DNA from: Novosphingobium album (ex Hu et al. 2023) | Lineage (GTDB): Bacteria; Pseudomonadota; Alphaproteobacteria; Sphingomonadales; Sphingomonadaceae | Direction of reading: 5' to 3' | DNA length: 64,000 nt | Assembly: GCF_022832385.1 (NCBI RefSeq) | Contig: NZ_JALHLE010000001.1 | Coordinates: 124,001-188,000, forward strand | In this document: one piece after another, positions 23,812 through 31,977 of the stretch | Position numbering within the stretch: position 1 is the stretch's first letter | Layout of the letters: each line of letters starts with the position of its first letter | Program-made: the position numbers and the translations under genes | The notes under the pieces: generated by a model | What the model was told of the DNA's origin: nothing | The model's database searches: none | What the model saw: the letters and a program-made list of their open reading frames with translations, nothing else

Positions 23812-25014
23812 ATGCCCGATATCATGACCATCGCGGCCTGCAGTACCGTCCTTGCAGGCATCATGTGCGTCGGGATGCTGCTGTCGTGGTTCAAGGACGG
23901 CCACCCGGCACGCCTCAGCTGGCTGTTCGCCCCTTTCGGCATCGCCGTGCCTGCCGGCATCCTGCTGACCTGGCCCGAAGTCCTGCCCGGCCCCTGGGGC
24001 CTTCGTCTCGGCTGGTATTTCCTGACCATTGTCTATGGCGCGGCCTGGACGGCGGCACGCACCCTGGGCGGACAGCGTCCGATGCCGCTGGCCATACTTC
24101 TGCCCTGCACCGCCGTGCTCATCTTCTCGTCCACGATCGGCGCCGACGCCTACATGCCGCAGCTGCGCATGTTGCCGCGTGTCCTGCTGTTTGCCTTGTT
24201 CAACGGACTGGCAGCGCGCGAGTTCGGCCGGATGCGCCGCCCGCAACTCCCCTCAGCCACGACGCTCTACTGGATCTTCGCCGCCTTCTTCCTGTTCGAT
24301 CTCTGCCGCACCCCCTTCGCGCTGTCGCTGGTCTCCCCCTTCGGGCCGAAACCGGGCGAGGTCTGGTCCATCGCCCTGTTCAACTTCCTGATCGTTCTGC
24401 AGGGTGCCCTGATGGCAATGTTCATCACCGCGCTGGGCCGCGAACAGCTCGCTGAACAGCATTACCGGCTTGCCTCGATCGACCCGCTGACAGGTATCGG
24501 CAACCGCCGCGCGCTGGAAGACCGGATGCGGATGCTGCAGGAAGGGCACGGCCGGAACGGCACCACCGCAGTTGCCGTGCTCGACATCGACAACTTCAAG
24601 GCCATCAACGACCAGATGGGTCACGCCTTCGGGGATCTGGTGATTGCTGATACCGGACGCATGGCCGCCAAAGTGTTCGGCGCAGACAATGTGTTCCGTA
24701 TTGGCGGAGAAGAGTTCGCCGCCATCATCGTCGCTGCGACCGAGGGCGAATGCATCGCGCGGGCAGAAGCGATGCGCACGCGCTTCGCCGCGTTCCGGCA
24801 CGGTTCAGCCAGCGAAACGCGCACCTGCACGCTGAGCATCGGCCTCGCCAGCATGGACCGGGCGGACGATCACGACAGTGCGTTCAAGGCTGCGGACCGG
24901 GCGCTCTACATGGCCAAGCGGCTCGGCCGCAATCAGACCATCATGATCGATTCCCAGCACCCGCTGGAACAACCGGCTGGCACGGCGAACCACAGGGACA
25001 CGCTCTCCTTGTAG
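23812..25014 (+). CDS. Membrane-bound diguanylate cyclase (GGDEF)
   Basis: The 400-residue protein has six or seven hydrophobic segments in residues 5-215 followed by a GGDEF domain (about 220-385). The active site is RIGGEEF (GGEEF variant, competent), with DIDNFKAINDQMGH for metal and substrate binding and LTGIGNRRALEDR at the domain start. It should make cyclic di-GMP from GTP at the inner membrane, with the membrane part acting as sensor. No RxxD inhibitory site is evident upstream of GGEEF. Two PilZ proteins in the window (31600, 57391) are possible but unproven readouts. It is divergent from dnaE. Confidence 0.9.
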   Translation: MPDIMTIAACSTVLAGIMCVGMLLSWFKDGHPARLSWLFAPFGIAVPAGILLTWPEVLPGPWGLRLGWYFLTIVYGAAWTAARTLGGQRPMPLAILLPCTAVLIFSSTIGADAYMPQLRMLPRVLLFALFNGLAAREFGRMRRPQLPSATTLYWIFAAFFLFDLCRTPFALSLVSPFGPKPGEVWSIALFNFLIVLQGALMAMFITALGREQLAEQHYRLASIDPLTGIGNRRALEDRMRMLQEGHGRNGTTAVAVLDIDNFKAINDQMGHAFGDLVIADTGRMAAKVFGADNVFRIGGEEFAAIIVAATEGECIARAEAMRTRFAAFRHGSASETRTCTLSIGLASMDRADDHDSAFKAADRALYMAKRLGRNQTIMIDSQHPLEQPAGTANHRDTLSL

Positions 25015-25131
25015 CCCCGGCTGCTTCTTGTCCCCTTCAGGACCGAAACAAGACAAATCCTGTTAGGCACTTTGCAGGATCTGCAAGATGTGTTTCCCTC
25101 TGGCCCTCTACGGCATTGAGGAGAGCGCGTA

Positions 25132-26298
25132 GTGGAAACCGGTTCAAGCGCAGGCAGCAAGCCTATTGTAGATCGCGCGAAGGCGATCCTGCTCCAGCCC
25201 AAGGCCGAATGGCCTGTCATCGCGTCGGAACCGGATACACCATCCAGCATCCTGAAAAGCTACGTCCTGCCCCTTGCCGCGATCGGTCCTGTGGCCGGTC
25301 TCGTCGGCGGACAGCTATTCGGATACGGCGCGCTGTTCGTGCACTTCCGCCCCAGCCTCATGAGCGGGATCATGTCCGCAGTCACCGGCTATGTCATGGC
25401 CATTGTCAGCGTGTTCATTCTCGCCTGGATTGCCAATATGCTTGCGCCGAAATTCATGGGCAGCGCGGACAAGAGCGGTGCCTTCAAGCTCGTCGCCTTC
25501 AGCATGACCGCGGGCTGGCTGGCCGGAGTATTCAGCTTGATCCCGGCTTTGTCGGTTCTCGGCCTTGCCGGACTCTACAGCCTCTACCTGTTCTACACGG
25601 GCGCGCCGGTGCTGATGAAAGTGCCGCAGGAGAAGGCAATGGGCTATACCGCGGTCACGGTGGTGTGCGCCCTCGTCCTCGGGTTCATCGCCTCTGTCGT
25701 CACGGCTTCGGTCGTGGGGCTGGTTGCGGGCCCTTCGCTGTTCTCGGTCTCCGATCGCTCGGGCAGCTCCGGCAGCGCCACGATCACCGTGCCCGGCGTC
25801 GGCAAGATCGACACCGGCAAGCTCGACGAGATGAACAAGCGGATGGAGGATGCCGCCAGCGGCAAGACCAAGGCCGTCCCGGTCGAGAGCCTCAAGACGC
25901 TGCTGCCCGAATCGATCGGCGCCTATTCACGCACTTCGCTCCAGACCATCGGCGCAGGAATGATGGGGGCGTCCGCCGAGGCAGCATACGAGGCCGGCGA
26001 CAAGCGCTTCACCCTGCGCATCGCCGACTTCCACGGCATTGGCGCCATCGCCGCCATGGGCGCAGCCATGGGCATCGAACAATCGAAGGAAGACGCGGAC
26101 GGCTACGAGAAGACCGGTACCGTCGATGGCGAGATGCAGACCGAAGCCTGGAACACCAAGCGTGAGCGCGGTAAATTCGGCCGCATGGTAGACAACCGCT
26201 TCCTCGTGGAAGCCGACGGGTCCGCGCAGAGCATCGACGAACTCAAGGCGGCTGTCGCGGCAATCCGGCCGGGCGATCTCACCAGCCTGGCCGACTGA
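25132..26298 (+). CDS. Yip1-family inner-membrane protein
   Basis: The 388-residue protein has a Yip1 domain (about 10-200) with IVDRAKAILLQPKAEWPVIASEP at the start, a pattern typical of bacterial Yip1 proteins, followed by five transmembrane segments to about residue 205. The rest (210-388) is soluble and rich in small residues, with DKRFTLRIADFHGIGAI. The function is unknown. The start is GTG 25132 behind GAGGAG. The gap from the cyclase stop is 117 bases. A hairpin that overlaps the convergent gpx stop marks the end. The soluble half probably faces the periplasm. Confidence 0.8.
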   Translation: METGSSAGSKPIVDRAKAILLQPKAEWPVIASEPDTPSSILKSYVLPLAAIGPVAGLVGGQLFGYGALFVHFRPSLMSGIMSAVTGYVMAIVSVFILAWIANMLAPKFMGSADKSGAFKLVAFSMTAGWLAGVFSLIPALSVLGLAGLYSLYLFYTGAPVLMKVPQEKAMGYTAVTVVCALVLGFIASVVTASVVGLVAGPSLFSVSDRSGSSGSATITVPGVGKIDTGKLDEMNKRMEDAASGKTKAVPVESLKTLLPESIGAYSRTSLQTIGAGMMGASAEAAYEAGDKRFTLRIADFHGIGAIAAMGAAMGIEQSKEDADGYEKTGTVDGEMQTEAWNTKRERGKFGRMVDNRFLVEADGSAQSIDELKAAVAAIRPGDLTSLAD

Positions 26299-26319
26299 TT
26301 CACGCTCCTCGAACTAATG

Positions 26320-26340
26320 GCGCTCTCAATCTCAGAGCGC
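26320..26340. terminator. Hairpin between convergent genes
   Basis: GCGCTCT (26320-26326) pairs with AGAGCGC (26334-26340), loop 7 nt. It is 22 bases after the Yip1 gene stop and covers the glutathione peroxidase stop codon. A weak TATTTC follows on the + side. Confidence 0.6.
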
Positions 26341-26820
26341 TATTTCGATGTCCTTTTCGAGGTTCTCCGGCTTGTCGGTCGGCGCATAGCGGCGCACCAC
26401 CCTGCCATCGCGGCCGATCAGGAACTTGGTGAAGTTCCACTTGATCGACTTGCTGCCCAGAATGCCGGGCGCCTCCCCCTTGAGCCAGTCGTAGAGCGGA
26501 ACGGTGCCTGCCCCGTTGACTTCGATCTTGCCCATCAGCGGGAAAGACAGGCCGAAATTTACTTCGCAGAAATCGGCGATCTCGTCCGAATTGCCCGGTT
26601 CCTGGCCGCCGAATTGGTTACACGGGAACGCGATCACTTCGAATCCGCGGTCCCCGTACTTGCGCCAGAGCGTCTCCAGCCCCTTGTACTGCGGGGTGAA
26701 GCCGCATTTGCTGGCCGTATTGACGACCAGCAGGACCTTGCCGAGACGGTCCGCGAGACTGACTGTCTCGCCATTCGGCAAGGCCGCGCTGAAATCCGCG
26801 ATCGTGCGCGGATCAGGCAT
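26332..26820 (-). CDS. Glutathione peroxidase-like thiol peroxidase
   Basis: The 162-residue protein has the family signature NTASKCGFTPQY with catalytic C39, the partner FPCNQFGGQEPG with Q73, and KWNFTKF with W128. Bacterial members carry Cys rather than selenocysteine and reduce hydrogen or lipid peroxides, often using thioredoxin. C67 in FPCNQF may act as the resolving cysteine. It is cytoplasmic with no signal peptide. The start codon overlaps the end of the upstream gene by 8 bases, so the two are translated as a pair. Confidence 0.93.
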   Translation of the reverse strand: MPDPRTIADFSAALPNGETVSLADRLGKVLLVVNTASKCGFTPQYKGLETLWRKYGDRGFEVIAFPCNQFGGQEPGNSDEIADFCEVNFGLSFPLMGKIEVNGAGTVPLYDWLKGEAPGILGSKSIKWNFTKFLIGRDGRVVRRYAPTDKPENLEKDIEIAL

Positions 26821-27097
26821 CGCTGCCGGGGTAATCCGAACGCCGGTAGAGGCTGCGAATCTCGCCGATCTTGAAGGTCCGGTCGCCGTCCTTCTGGATC
26901 GCGTAGTCCGGCTGCTTTTCCTCGGGCAGATCCATCACGAAATGGACCAGTTCGGCCACGGTGCCGCGGCGAATGGTCTTGAAGCGGTGGAACAGGCCGC
27001 CGCCGTCCTCACACTTGTGCAGTTCGGCGGAATCATTCCAGCCGAAGCCCTTGGGGGCGCCCTCGTCGTTCTGGATGGTGGACGGGGTGTCGCTCAT
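26813..27097 (-). CDS. Conserved hypothetical protein upstream of glutathione peroxidase
   Basis: This 94-residue acidic protein (FGWNDSAELHKCEDGGGLFHRFKTIRRGT) has no signal peptide or membrane helix. I do not recognise a family. The compact pattern of charged and aromatic residues suggests a small folded domain. AAAGGA precedes ATG 27097; nine further codons upstream are open but lie before the ribosome-binding site. It overlaps the glutathione peroxidase start by 8 bases, so a shared role in oxidative stress is plausible by coupling only. One Cys (CEDGGG) is present. Confidence 0.65.
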   Translation of the reverse strand: MSDTPSTIQNDEGAPKGFGWNDSAELHKCEDGGGLFHRFKTIRRGTVAELVHFVMDLPEEKQPDYAIQKDGDRTFKIGEIRSLYRRSDYPGSDA

Positions 27098-27179
27098 CGC
27101 GGGGTCCTTTCGTTCATTCCTCAAGAGTCGATGTGGACACTGGAAACCGGAAAATCAACGCCGGTCCAGTGCAGTTTAT

Positions 27180-27866
27180 CTATGCCAGAACACCGTCATG
27201 CAAGCGCACGACGCGATCCATCTGTGCGGCAAGCCGCTCGTTGTGGGTGGCGACCAGCGCCGCGCTGCCCTGATCGCGCACCAGCGCGAGGAACTGGGCG
27301 AGCACGATGTCGGCCGTAGCTTCGTCAAGATTGCCCGTGGGCTCATCGGCCAGCACCAGATGCGGCTTGTTGGCGAGTGCACGGGCCACCGCCACGCGCT
27401 GCTGTTCGCCGCCGGAAAGCTGACTGGGCCGGTGATCGAGCCGCTGCCCGAGACCGAGCGCGTCCAGCAATTCGACGGCCCGCGTTTCGCAATCGGTGCG
27501 CGGCTTGCCGGTTATGAGCTGCGGCAGCACCACGTTTTCGATGGCGCTGAAGTCCGGCAGCAGGTGGTGGAACTGGTAAACGAAGCCGATGTGATCGCGC
27601 CGCACCGCCGCGCGCTGATCCTTGCCCAGCTTGCTGGCATCGATGCCCGCGATCTCGATTCGTCCGCCGAAACCGCCTTCAAGCAGGCCGATCGCCTGCA
27701 ACATCGTAGACTTGCCCGAGCCCGAGGCGCCCAGCAGCGCGACGATCTCGCCGGGGTTAACCGCGAGGTTCACGCCGCGCAGCACGTCGATGGTGACGCC
27801 GCCCTGCGCGAAGCTGCGGGTTACGCCGGTCAGGCGGACGACGGGGTCCATGGCGGTATCACTCAT
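27180..27866 (-). CDS. lolD: Lipoprotein-releasing ABC transporter ATP-binding protein LolD
   Basis: The 228-residue ATPase has Walker [10 protein letters not shown], the Q-loop [18 protein letters not shown], signature [15 protein letters not shown], and Walker [22 protein letters not shown] and ADEPTGNLD are typical of LolD/MacB-type ABC proteins. It powers extraction of outer-membrane lipoproteins from the inner membrane and hands them to LolA. Its start overlaps the end of the lolC-type permease gene by 8 bases, so the two are co-translated. BamD, a lipoprotein that would need this pathway, is also in the window. Confidence 0.95.
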   Translation of the reverse strand: MSDTAMDPVVRLTGVTRSFAQGGVTIDVLRGVNLAVNPGEIVALLGASGSGKSTMLQAIGLLEGGFGGRIEIAGIDASKLGKDQRAAVRRDHIGFVYQFHHLLPDFSAIENVVLPQLITGKPRTDCETRAVELLDALGLGQRLDHRPSQLSGGEQQRVAVARALANKPHLVLADEPTGNLDEATADIVLAQFLALVRDQGSAALVATHNERLAAQMDRVVRLHDGVLA

Positions 27867-29100
27867 AGCGCAGCACCTGCACCGGATCGGTGCTCGCCGC
27901 CTTGAAGGCAGGGTAAAGCGTAGCGAGGAAGCTGAACACCAGCGCCATCACGCAGATCACGGTAATTTCCACCGGATCGGGGCGCGCAGGCAGTTCGGTG
28001 AGGAACCGGATCGACGGGTCCCACAGGTTCTGTCCGGTCAACCGCTCCACCGCGTGGACAATCGGCTGGCGGAAATAGAGCGAGATCAGTCCCGTCACGA
28101 GCCCCAGCAGCGTTCCGAGCGCGCCGATGCAGAAACCGGTCGTCACGAAAACCTTGAGCAGCGATCTTCGCGTTGCGCCCATCGTCCGCAGGATCGCAAT
28201 GTCCCGCGTCTTGGCGCGCACCAGCATGATCAGCGACGAGAGAATGTTGAACACCGCGACCAGCACGATGATGGACAGCACCACGAACATCACCACGCGC
28301 TCGACCGCCAGCGCCTCGAACAGCGAGGCGTTGATAGTCTTCCAGTCGGAGATGACCGCCCGTCCCGCCAGTTTGCGCGACAGCGGGGCAAGGATCTCTC
28401 CGACCTTGTCCGGATTGGTGGTGGTCAGCTCGATCATGCCGATCGTATCGCCCGTGAGCAGCAGCGTCTGCGCATTGGGAATGGGCATGACGACGAAGGC
28501 GTTGTCATAGTCATATACCCCGATCTCGAAGATCGCGCCGATCCGGTAGGCGATCTGGCGCGGCACCGTGCCGAACGGCGTCGAGCGCCCCTGCGGGTTA
28601 ATGATGGTGATCACATCACCCACCTGCGCGCCAAGGTTCTGGGCCAGTTGGGAGCCGATAGCGACAGTATCGCTGCCCACCTGCAACTGATCCATGTTGC
28701 CATCGACAACCTTGCTCTTGAGCCGGTCGATGTCCTCACGCGTGTTGCCACGAACCAGGATCGCCTCGACCCGGCCGTTGAAGCTGGCAAGCAAGGGCTG
28801 TTCGATCAGCGGCGAGGCACGGGTAACGCCCGGCGTCGCCTTCACGTCCTTCAGCACATCCTGCCAGTCGTCGAGCCGGCCGCCATAGGCCTGGATGATC
28901 GCGTGGCCGTTGAGCCCCACGATCTTGTCGAACAGCTCGGCGCGAAAGCCGTTCATCACGCTCATGACAATGACCAGCGCCCAGACACCGAGCATCACGG
29001 CCACGAGACTGATGCCCGCAACAAGCGCAATGAAGCGCTCGCCCTTGCCGGGGAGCATGTAACGCTTGGCGATGGTCCATTCGAAAGGAGAAAGGATCAA
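27859..29100 (-). CDS. lolC: Lipoprotein-releasing permease, LolC/E type
   Basis: The 413-residue protein has the FtsX-like layout: TM1 after [28 protein letters not shown], a large periplasmic domain (about 50-265), then three C-terminal helices ([16 protein letters not shown] marks the FtsX motif). Alphaproteobacteria often have a single LolC/E hybrid instead of two proteins. The start is TTG 29100, the codon that gives the family N terminus ILSPFEW; no ATG or GTG is close. The frame stays open far upstream, but that part overlaps purF and its leader and is not real. It overlaps lolD by 8 bases. Confidence 0.92.
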   Translation of the reverse strand: MILSPFEWTIAKRYMLPGKGERFIALVAGISLVAVMLGVWALVIVMSVMNGFRAELFDKIVGLNGHAIIQAYGGRLDDWQDVLKDVKATPGVTRASPLIEQPLLASFNGRVEAILVRGNTREDIDRLKSKVVDGNMDQLQVGSDTVAIGSQLAQNLGAQVGDVITIINPQGRSTPFGTVPRQIAYRIGAIFEIGVYDYDNAFVVMPIPNAQTLLLTGDTIGMIELTTTNPDKVGEILAPLSRKLAGRAVISDWKTINASLFEALAVERVVMFVVLSIIVLVAVFNILSSLIMLVRAKTRDIAILRTMGATRRSLLKVFVTTGFCIGALGTLLGLVTGLISLYFRQPIVHAVERLTGQNLWDPSIRFLTELPARPDPVEITVICVMALVFSFLATLYPAFKAASTDPVQVLRYE

Positions 29101-29204
29101 GCGACGGGTCCGTCTGTGATCGGTTTGACGAAGCGGCCTTAGGGACATGGGCGGGGGCTGGCAAGCGGCGCCCGGCACTCTATCGCGGCGGCAATCGGGA
29201 ACGG

Positions 29205-29279
29205 ATGAAATTGCGCCAGGTTCCCGCCTGTCCGGCTCCCGCTGCCGGATCGTGCGGGGCAGGCGGACACGCTTCATGA
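29205..29279 (+). CDS. Possible 24-residue leader peptide upstream of purF
   Basis: ATG 29205 follows GGGA (29197-29200) at close spacing and opens 24 codons, rich in Ala, Gly and Pro, ending at TGA 29277-29279. The stop is 6 bases before the left arm of the hairpin at 29286. The placement resembles transcription-attenuation leaders, but Ala/Gly/Pro content is also expected by chance in GC-rich DNA. Coding is unproven. Confidence 0.3.
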   Translation: MKLRQVPACPAPAAGSCGAGGHAS

Positions 29280-29285
29280 CACAAC

Positions 29286-29355
29286 CGTCAAAAACCGGCT
29301 CAGCCCCCTTGCATTTGGAGGCGATCCCTTCCAAATGCGCGGGCGTTTTTTGACG
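29286..29355 (+). terminator. Long terminator-like hairpin in the purF leader (possible attenuator)
   Basis: CGTCAAAAA (29286-29294) pairs with TTTTTGACG (29347-29355). Inside it GCCC (29303-29306) pairs with GGGC (29341-29344), and GCATTTGGA (29311-29319) with TCCAAATGC (29330-29338). The inner stem is followed by GTTTTTT, as in an intrinsic terminator. It lies 22 bases before the purF ATG, and no gene on this strand ends upstream, so it would act on purF leader transcripts. Confidence 0.6.
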
Positions 29356-29377
29356 CGCCAGCGGGCCGGACAGATCC

Positions 29378-30826
29378 ATGAACATGACACACCCCTTTCG
29401 TGACGCCGACGGGGACAAACTGCGCGAAGAGTGCGGTATTTTCGGCGTGATCGGTGCCAAGGATGCGGCGAACATCGCTGCTGCCGGGCTCCATTCCCTG
29501 CAGCATCGCGGACAGGAAGCGGTGGGCATCACCAGCTTCTCGGGCAGCGAGTTCCACTCGCACCGCGGCCTCGGCCATGTCGCGCAGGTGTTCCGCCAGA
29601 AGGAACTGGAAACGCTGCCGGGCACCATGGCCTCAGGCCATGTCCGTTATTCCACGACCGGCGGCTCGGGTCTGCGCAACGTGCAGCCGCTCTTCGCCGA
29701 TCTCGCCTCGGGCGGTTTTTCGATCGCTCATAACGGCAACATTTCCAATGCGATGACGCTGAAGCGCGATCTCGTAATGAAGGGATCGATCTTCCAGTCG
29801 ACTTCGGACACCGAAGTGATCATCCACCTCGTCGCGACCAGCCGCTATCCCACGATCCTCGACAAGTTCGTCGATGCGCTGCGCATGGTCGAAGGTGCCT
29901 ATTCGCTGATCTGCATGACCGCCGAGGGCATGATTGCCTGCCGCGACCCGCTGGGCATTCGCCCGCTCGTGATGGGCCGAATCGGTGACGCTACCGTGTT
30001 CGCTTCGGAAACCGTCGCCCTCGACGTGATCGGCGCCGAATTCACCCGCTCGATCGAACCGGGCGAACTGGTTCAGGTCGATCACAAGGGCACGATTTCC
30101 AGCCACCGTCCCTTCGGCAGCCCCAGCCCGCGTCCCTGCATCTTCGAGCACGTCTATTTCAGCCGTCCCGACTCGGTCATGGACGGTCGCTCGGTCTATC
30201 AGGTGCGCAAGCAGATCGGCGTGGAGCTGGCCAAGGAAGCCTTCGCCGATGCCGACATTGTCATCCCGGTGCCCGATAGCGGCCTTCCGGCAGCCATCGG
30301 CTATGCGCAGGAATCGGGCATTCCCTTCGAACTGGGCATCATCCGCTCGCACTACGTTGGCCGCACCTTCATCCAGCCGGGTGACGCGGCGCGCCATGCC
30401 GACGTCAAACGCAAGCACAATGCCAATCGCGCCATCGTCGAAGGCAAGCGCATCATCCTGATCGACGATTCGATCGTGCGCGGCACGACCTCGAAGAAGA
30501 TCGTCGAAATGATGCGCGACGCCGGTGCCGCCGAAGTGCACATGCGTATCGCCAGCCCCCCCACCGAGCATTCCTGCTTCTATGGCGTCGACACGCCGGA
30601 GCGGTCCAAGCTGCTCGCCGCGAACATGGACACCGAGGCCATGGCCGCTTTCATCAAGGCCGACAGCCTCGCTTTCGTCTCGATCGACGGCCTCTACCGC
30701 GCGGTCGGCGAAGCGCAGCGCAATGCCAAGTGCCCGCAGTTCTGCGACGCCTGCTTCTCGGGCGAATACCCGACCAAGCTGACCGACTTTTCCGAACGTG
30801 AAAGCGCGGAACGCGACGCAGCGTGA
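29378..30826 (+). CDS. purF: Amidophosphoribosyltransferase
   Basis: The 482-residue enzyme makes phosphoribosylamine from PRPP and glutamine, the first step of purine synthesis. The N-terminal nucleophile is C19 after an 18-residue propeptide (LREECGIFGV), as in self-processing PurF. SLQHRGQEAVG and RYSTTGGS belong to the glutamine amidotransferase domain. The PRPP site is IILIDDSIVRGTTSKK, and the C-terminal CPQFCDACFSGEYP cysteines suggest the Fe-S form. ATG 29378 or 29384 can start it. An SDR gene overlaps its stop by 4 bases. A terminator-like leader hairpin lies upstream. lolC is divergent. Confidence 0.96.
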   Translation: MNMTHPFRDADGDKLREECGIFGVIGAKDAANIAAAGLHSLQHRGQEAVGITSFSGSEFHSHRGLGHVAQVFRQKELETLPGTMASGHVRYSTTGGSGLRNVQPLFADLASGGFSIAHNGNISNAMTLKRDLVMKGSIFQSTSDTEVIIHLVATSRYPTILDKFVDALRMVEGAYSLICMTAEGMIACRDPLGIRPLVMGRIGDATVFASETVALDVIGAEFTRSIEPGELVQVDHKGTISSHRPFGSPSPRPCIFEHVYFSRPDSVMDGRSVYQVRKQIGVELAKEAFADADIVIPVPDSGLPAAIGYAQESGIPFELGIIRSHYVGRTFIQPGDAARHADVKRKHNANRAIVEGKRIILIDDSIVRGTTSKKIVEMMRDAGAAEVHMRIASPPTEHSCFYGVDTPERSKLLAANMDTEAMAAFIKADSLAFVSIDGLYRAVGEAQRNAKCPQFCDACFSGEYPTKLTDFSERESAERDAA

Positions 30827-31551
30827 GCACGGCGATGAGCGGTAAGCCTTTCGACGGACAAGTCGCGCTTGTCACTGGCTCCAGCCGCGGCATCGGCGCT
30901 GCAACGGCGATCGCCCTTGCTGAAGCCGGGGTGCACGTCGTCCTGACCGGACGCGACACCAAGGCACTCGAAACCATCGAGGAACAGATATTCCAGGCGG
31001 GCGGCTCTGCCACGATCGCTCCCGTCGATCTGGTCGAGCCTGACGGCATCGCGCGCCTTGCCACGGCTGTCTCGCAGCGCTGGGGCAAGCTCGATATCCT
31101 CGTGATCAACGCCGCGATCCTGCCCGAACTGACCAGCGTCGCCGACATCGACCAGAAGGCGTTCAACAAGGGCCTGACCACCAACGTGCTCGCCACACAG
31201 GCGCTGATTGCCAATTTCGACCCGCTGCTGCGCAAAAGCGGCGACGCGCGCGTGATCGGCATGACGTCCACCGTCGCCGCCAAGCCGCGCGCCTACTGGG
31301 GTGCCTACGCTGCCACCAAGGCCGCTATGGAAGTACTGCTGGACTGCTACGCGCAGGAAACCGCAAATATTGCGAAAGTGCGCGTGGCCATCGTCAATCC
31401 CGGGGCCACCCGCACGGCGATGCGTGCCCGAGCCTATCCGGGTGAAGCGCCCAACTCGGTCAAGCCGCCCGAAATCGTGGCACAACGGTTGGTGGCCCTG
31501 CTCGGCGAGCCCTTCGTCACCGGCCATCGCGAATCCATTAACCAACCTTAA
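30823..31551 (+). CDS. Short-chain dehydrogenase/reductase
   Basis: The 242-residue NAD(P)-binding protein has TGSSRGIGAATA near residue 18 (glycine-rich nucleotide site), NAAIL in the NNAG position, and the active-site Tyr/Lys as YAATKAAMEVL with a preceding Ser (MTSTVAA). Substrates of this family are too varied to name. Its GTG start sits inside the purF stop (GTGA overlap), so it is co-translated with purF; this pairing is common in sphingomonads. The end of the gene carries two TTAAC motifs with 6-bp spacing, upstream of the PilZ gene. Confidence 0.9.
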   Translation: MSTAMSGKPFDGQVALVTGSSRGIGAATAIALAEAGVHVVLTGRDTKALETIEEQIFQAGGSATIAPVDLVEPDGIARLATAVSQRWGKLDILVINAAILPELTSVADIDQKAFNKGLTTNVLATQALIANFDPLLRKSGDARVIGMTSTVAAKPRAYWGAYAATKAAMEVLLDCYAQETANIAKVRVAIVNPGATRTAMRARAYPGEAPNSVKPPEIVAQRLVALLGEPFVTGHRESINQP

Positions 31552-31599
31552 CAAGATGATAGTAACTGCTGCCTGACATCGTTCGCACAATCAGGCGTC

Positions 31600-31974
31600 A
31601 TGCAGACGCCGCGAATGCTTGGGACGCAGGTGATCATGGTTCACACCCAGCAACAGAATTATGAAAACGCCGCGCAGGAAGACCGCAGCGCTCATCGAAT
31701 AAAGATTTCGATACCTGCCGCGCTGCGCGCCTCGGGCGCCAAGGGCTTTCAGACGGCCGTCCGAGACCTTTCGCTGTCCGGCTTTTCCGCCACGTCGATG
31801 ACCCGGTTGCATCCGGGCACCTATTGCTGGCTGACCCTGCCGGGCATGGAATCGCTCGCCGCCAAGGTGGTGTGGTGGGACAATGGCCTTGTCGGAGCGG
31901 CTTTCGAATCGCTCCTGAGCCCGATCGTGCTCGAGAACATCCTTACCCGCTGGCGCGGAAACGGTCCGGTCTGA
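31600..31974 (+). CDS. PilZ-domain protein
   Basis: The 124-residue protein is almost entirely a PilZ domain. The cyclic di-GMP motif is present as R-rich DRSAHRIKI (about 28-36) and DLSLSGFSA (DxSxxG, about 57-65), then WWDNGLVGAAFES. It should bind c-di-GMP and relay it to a partner, in the cytoplasm. Two starts are possible, ATG 31600 or ATG 31636 (better ribosome-binding CAGG). It ends 4 bases before the stop of the convergent cfa gene, so the two 3' ends are tightly packed. Confidence 0.88.
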   Translation: MQTPRMLGTQVIMVHTQQQNYENAAQEDRSAHRIKISIPAALRASGAKGFQTAVRDLSLSGFSATSMTRLHPGTYCWLTLPGMESLAAKVVWWDNGLVGAAFESLLSPIVLENILTRWRGNGPV

Positions 31975-31977
31975 GCG

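Noticed and set aside
29101..29628. Upstream extension of the LolC-type frame to 29628
   Set aside because: It overlaps purF and its leader. The family N terminus begins at the TTG at 29100.
31531..31552. Two TTAAC motifs and a GANTC site before the PilZ gene at 31600, looking like a CtrA box
   Set aside because: The TTAA motifs are separated by 6 rather than 7 bases, and they lie in the end of the SDR coding region.
31600..31635. A longer PilZ protein starting at ATG 31600 as certain
   Set aside because: ATG 31636 has a better ribosome-binding site. The exact start is left open.
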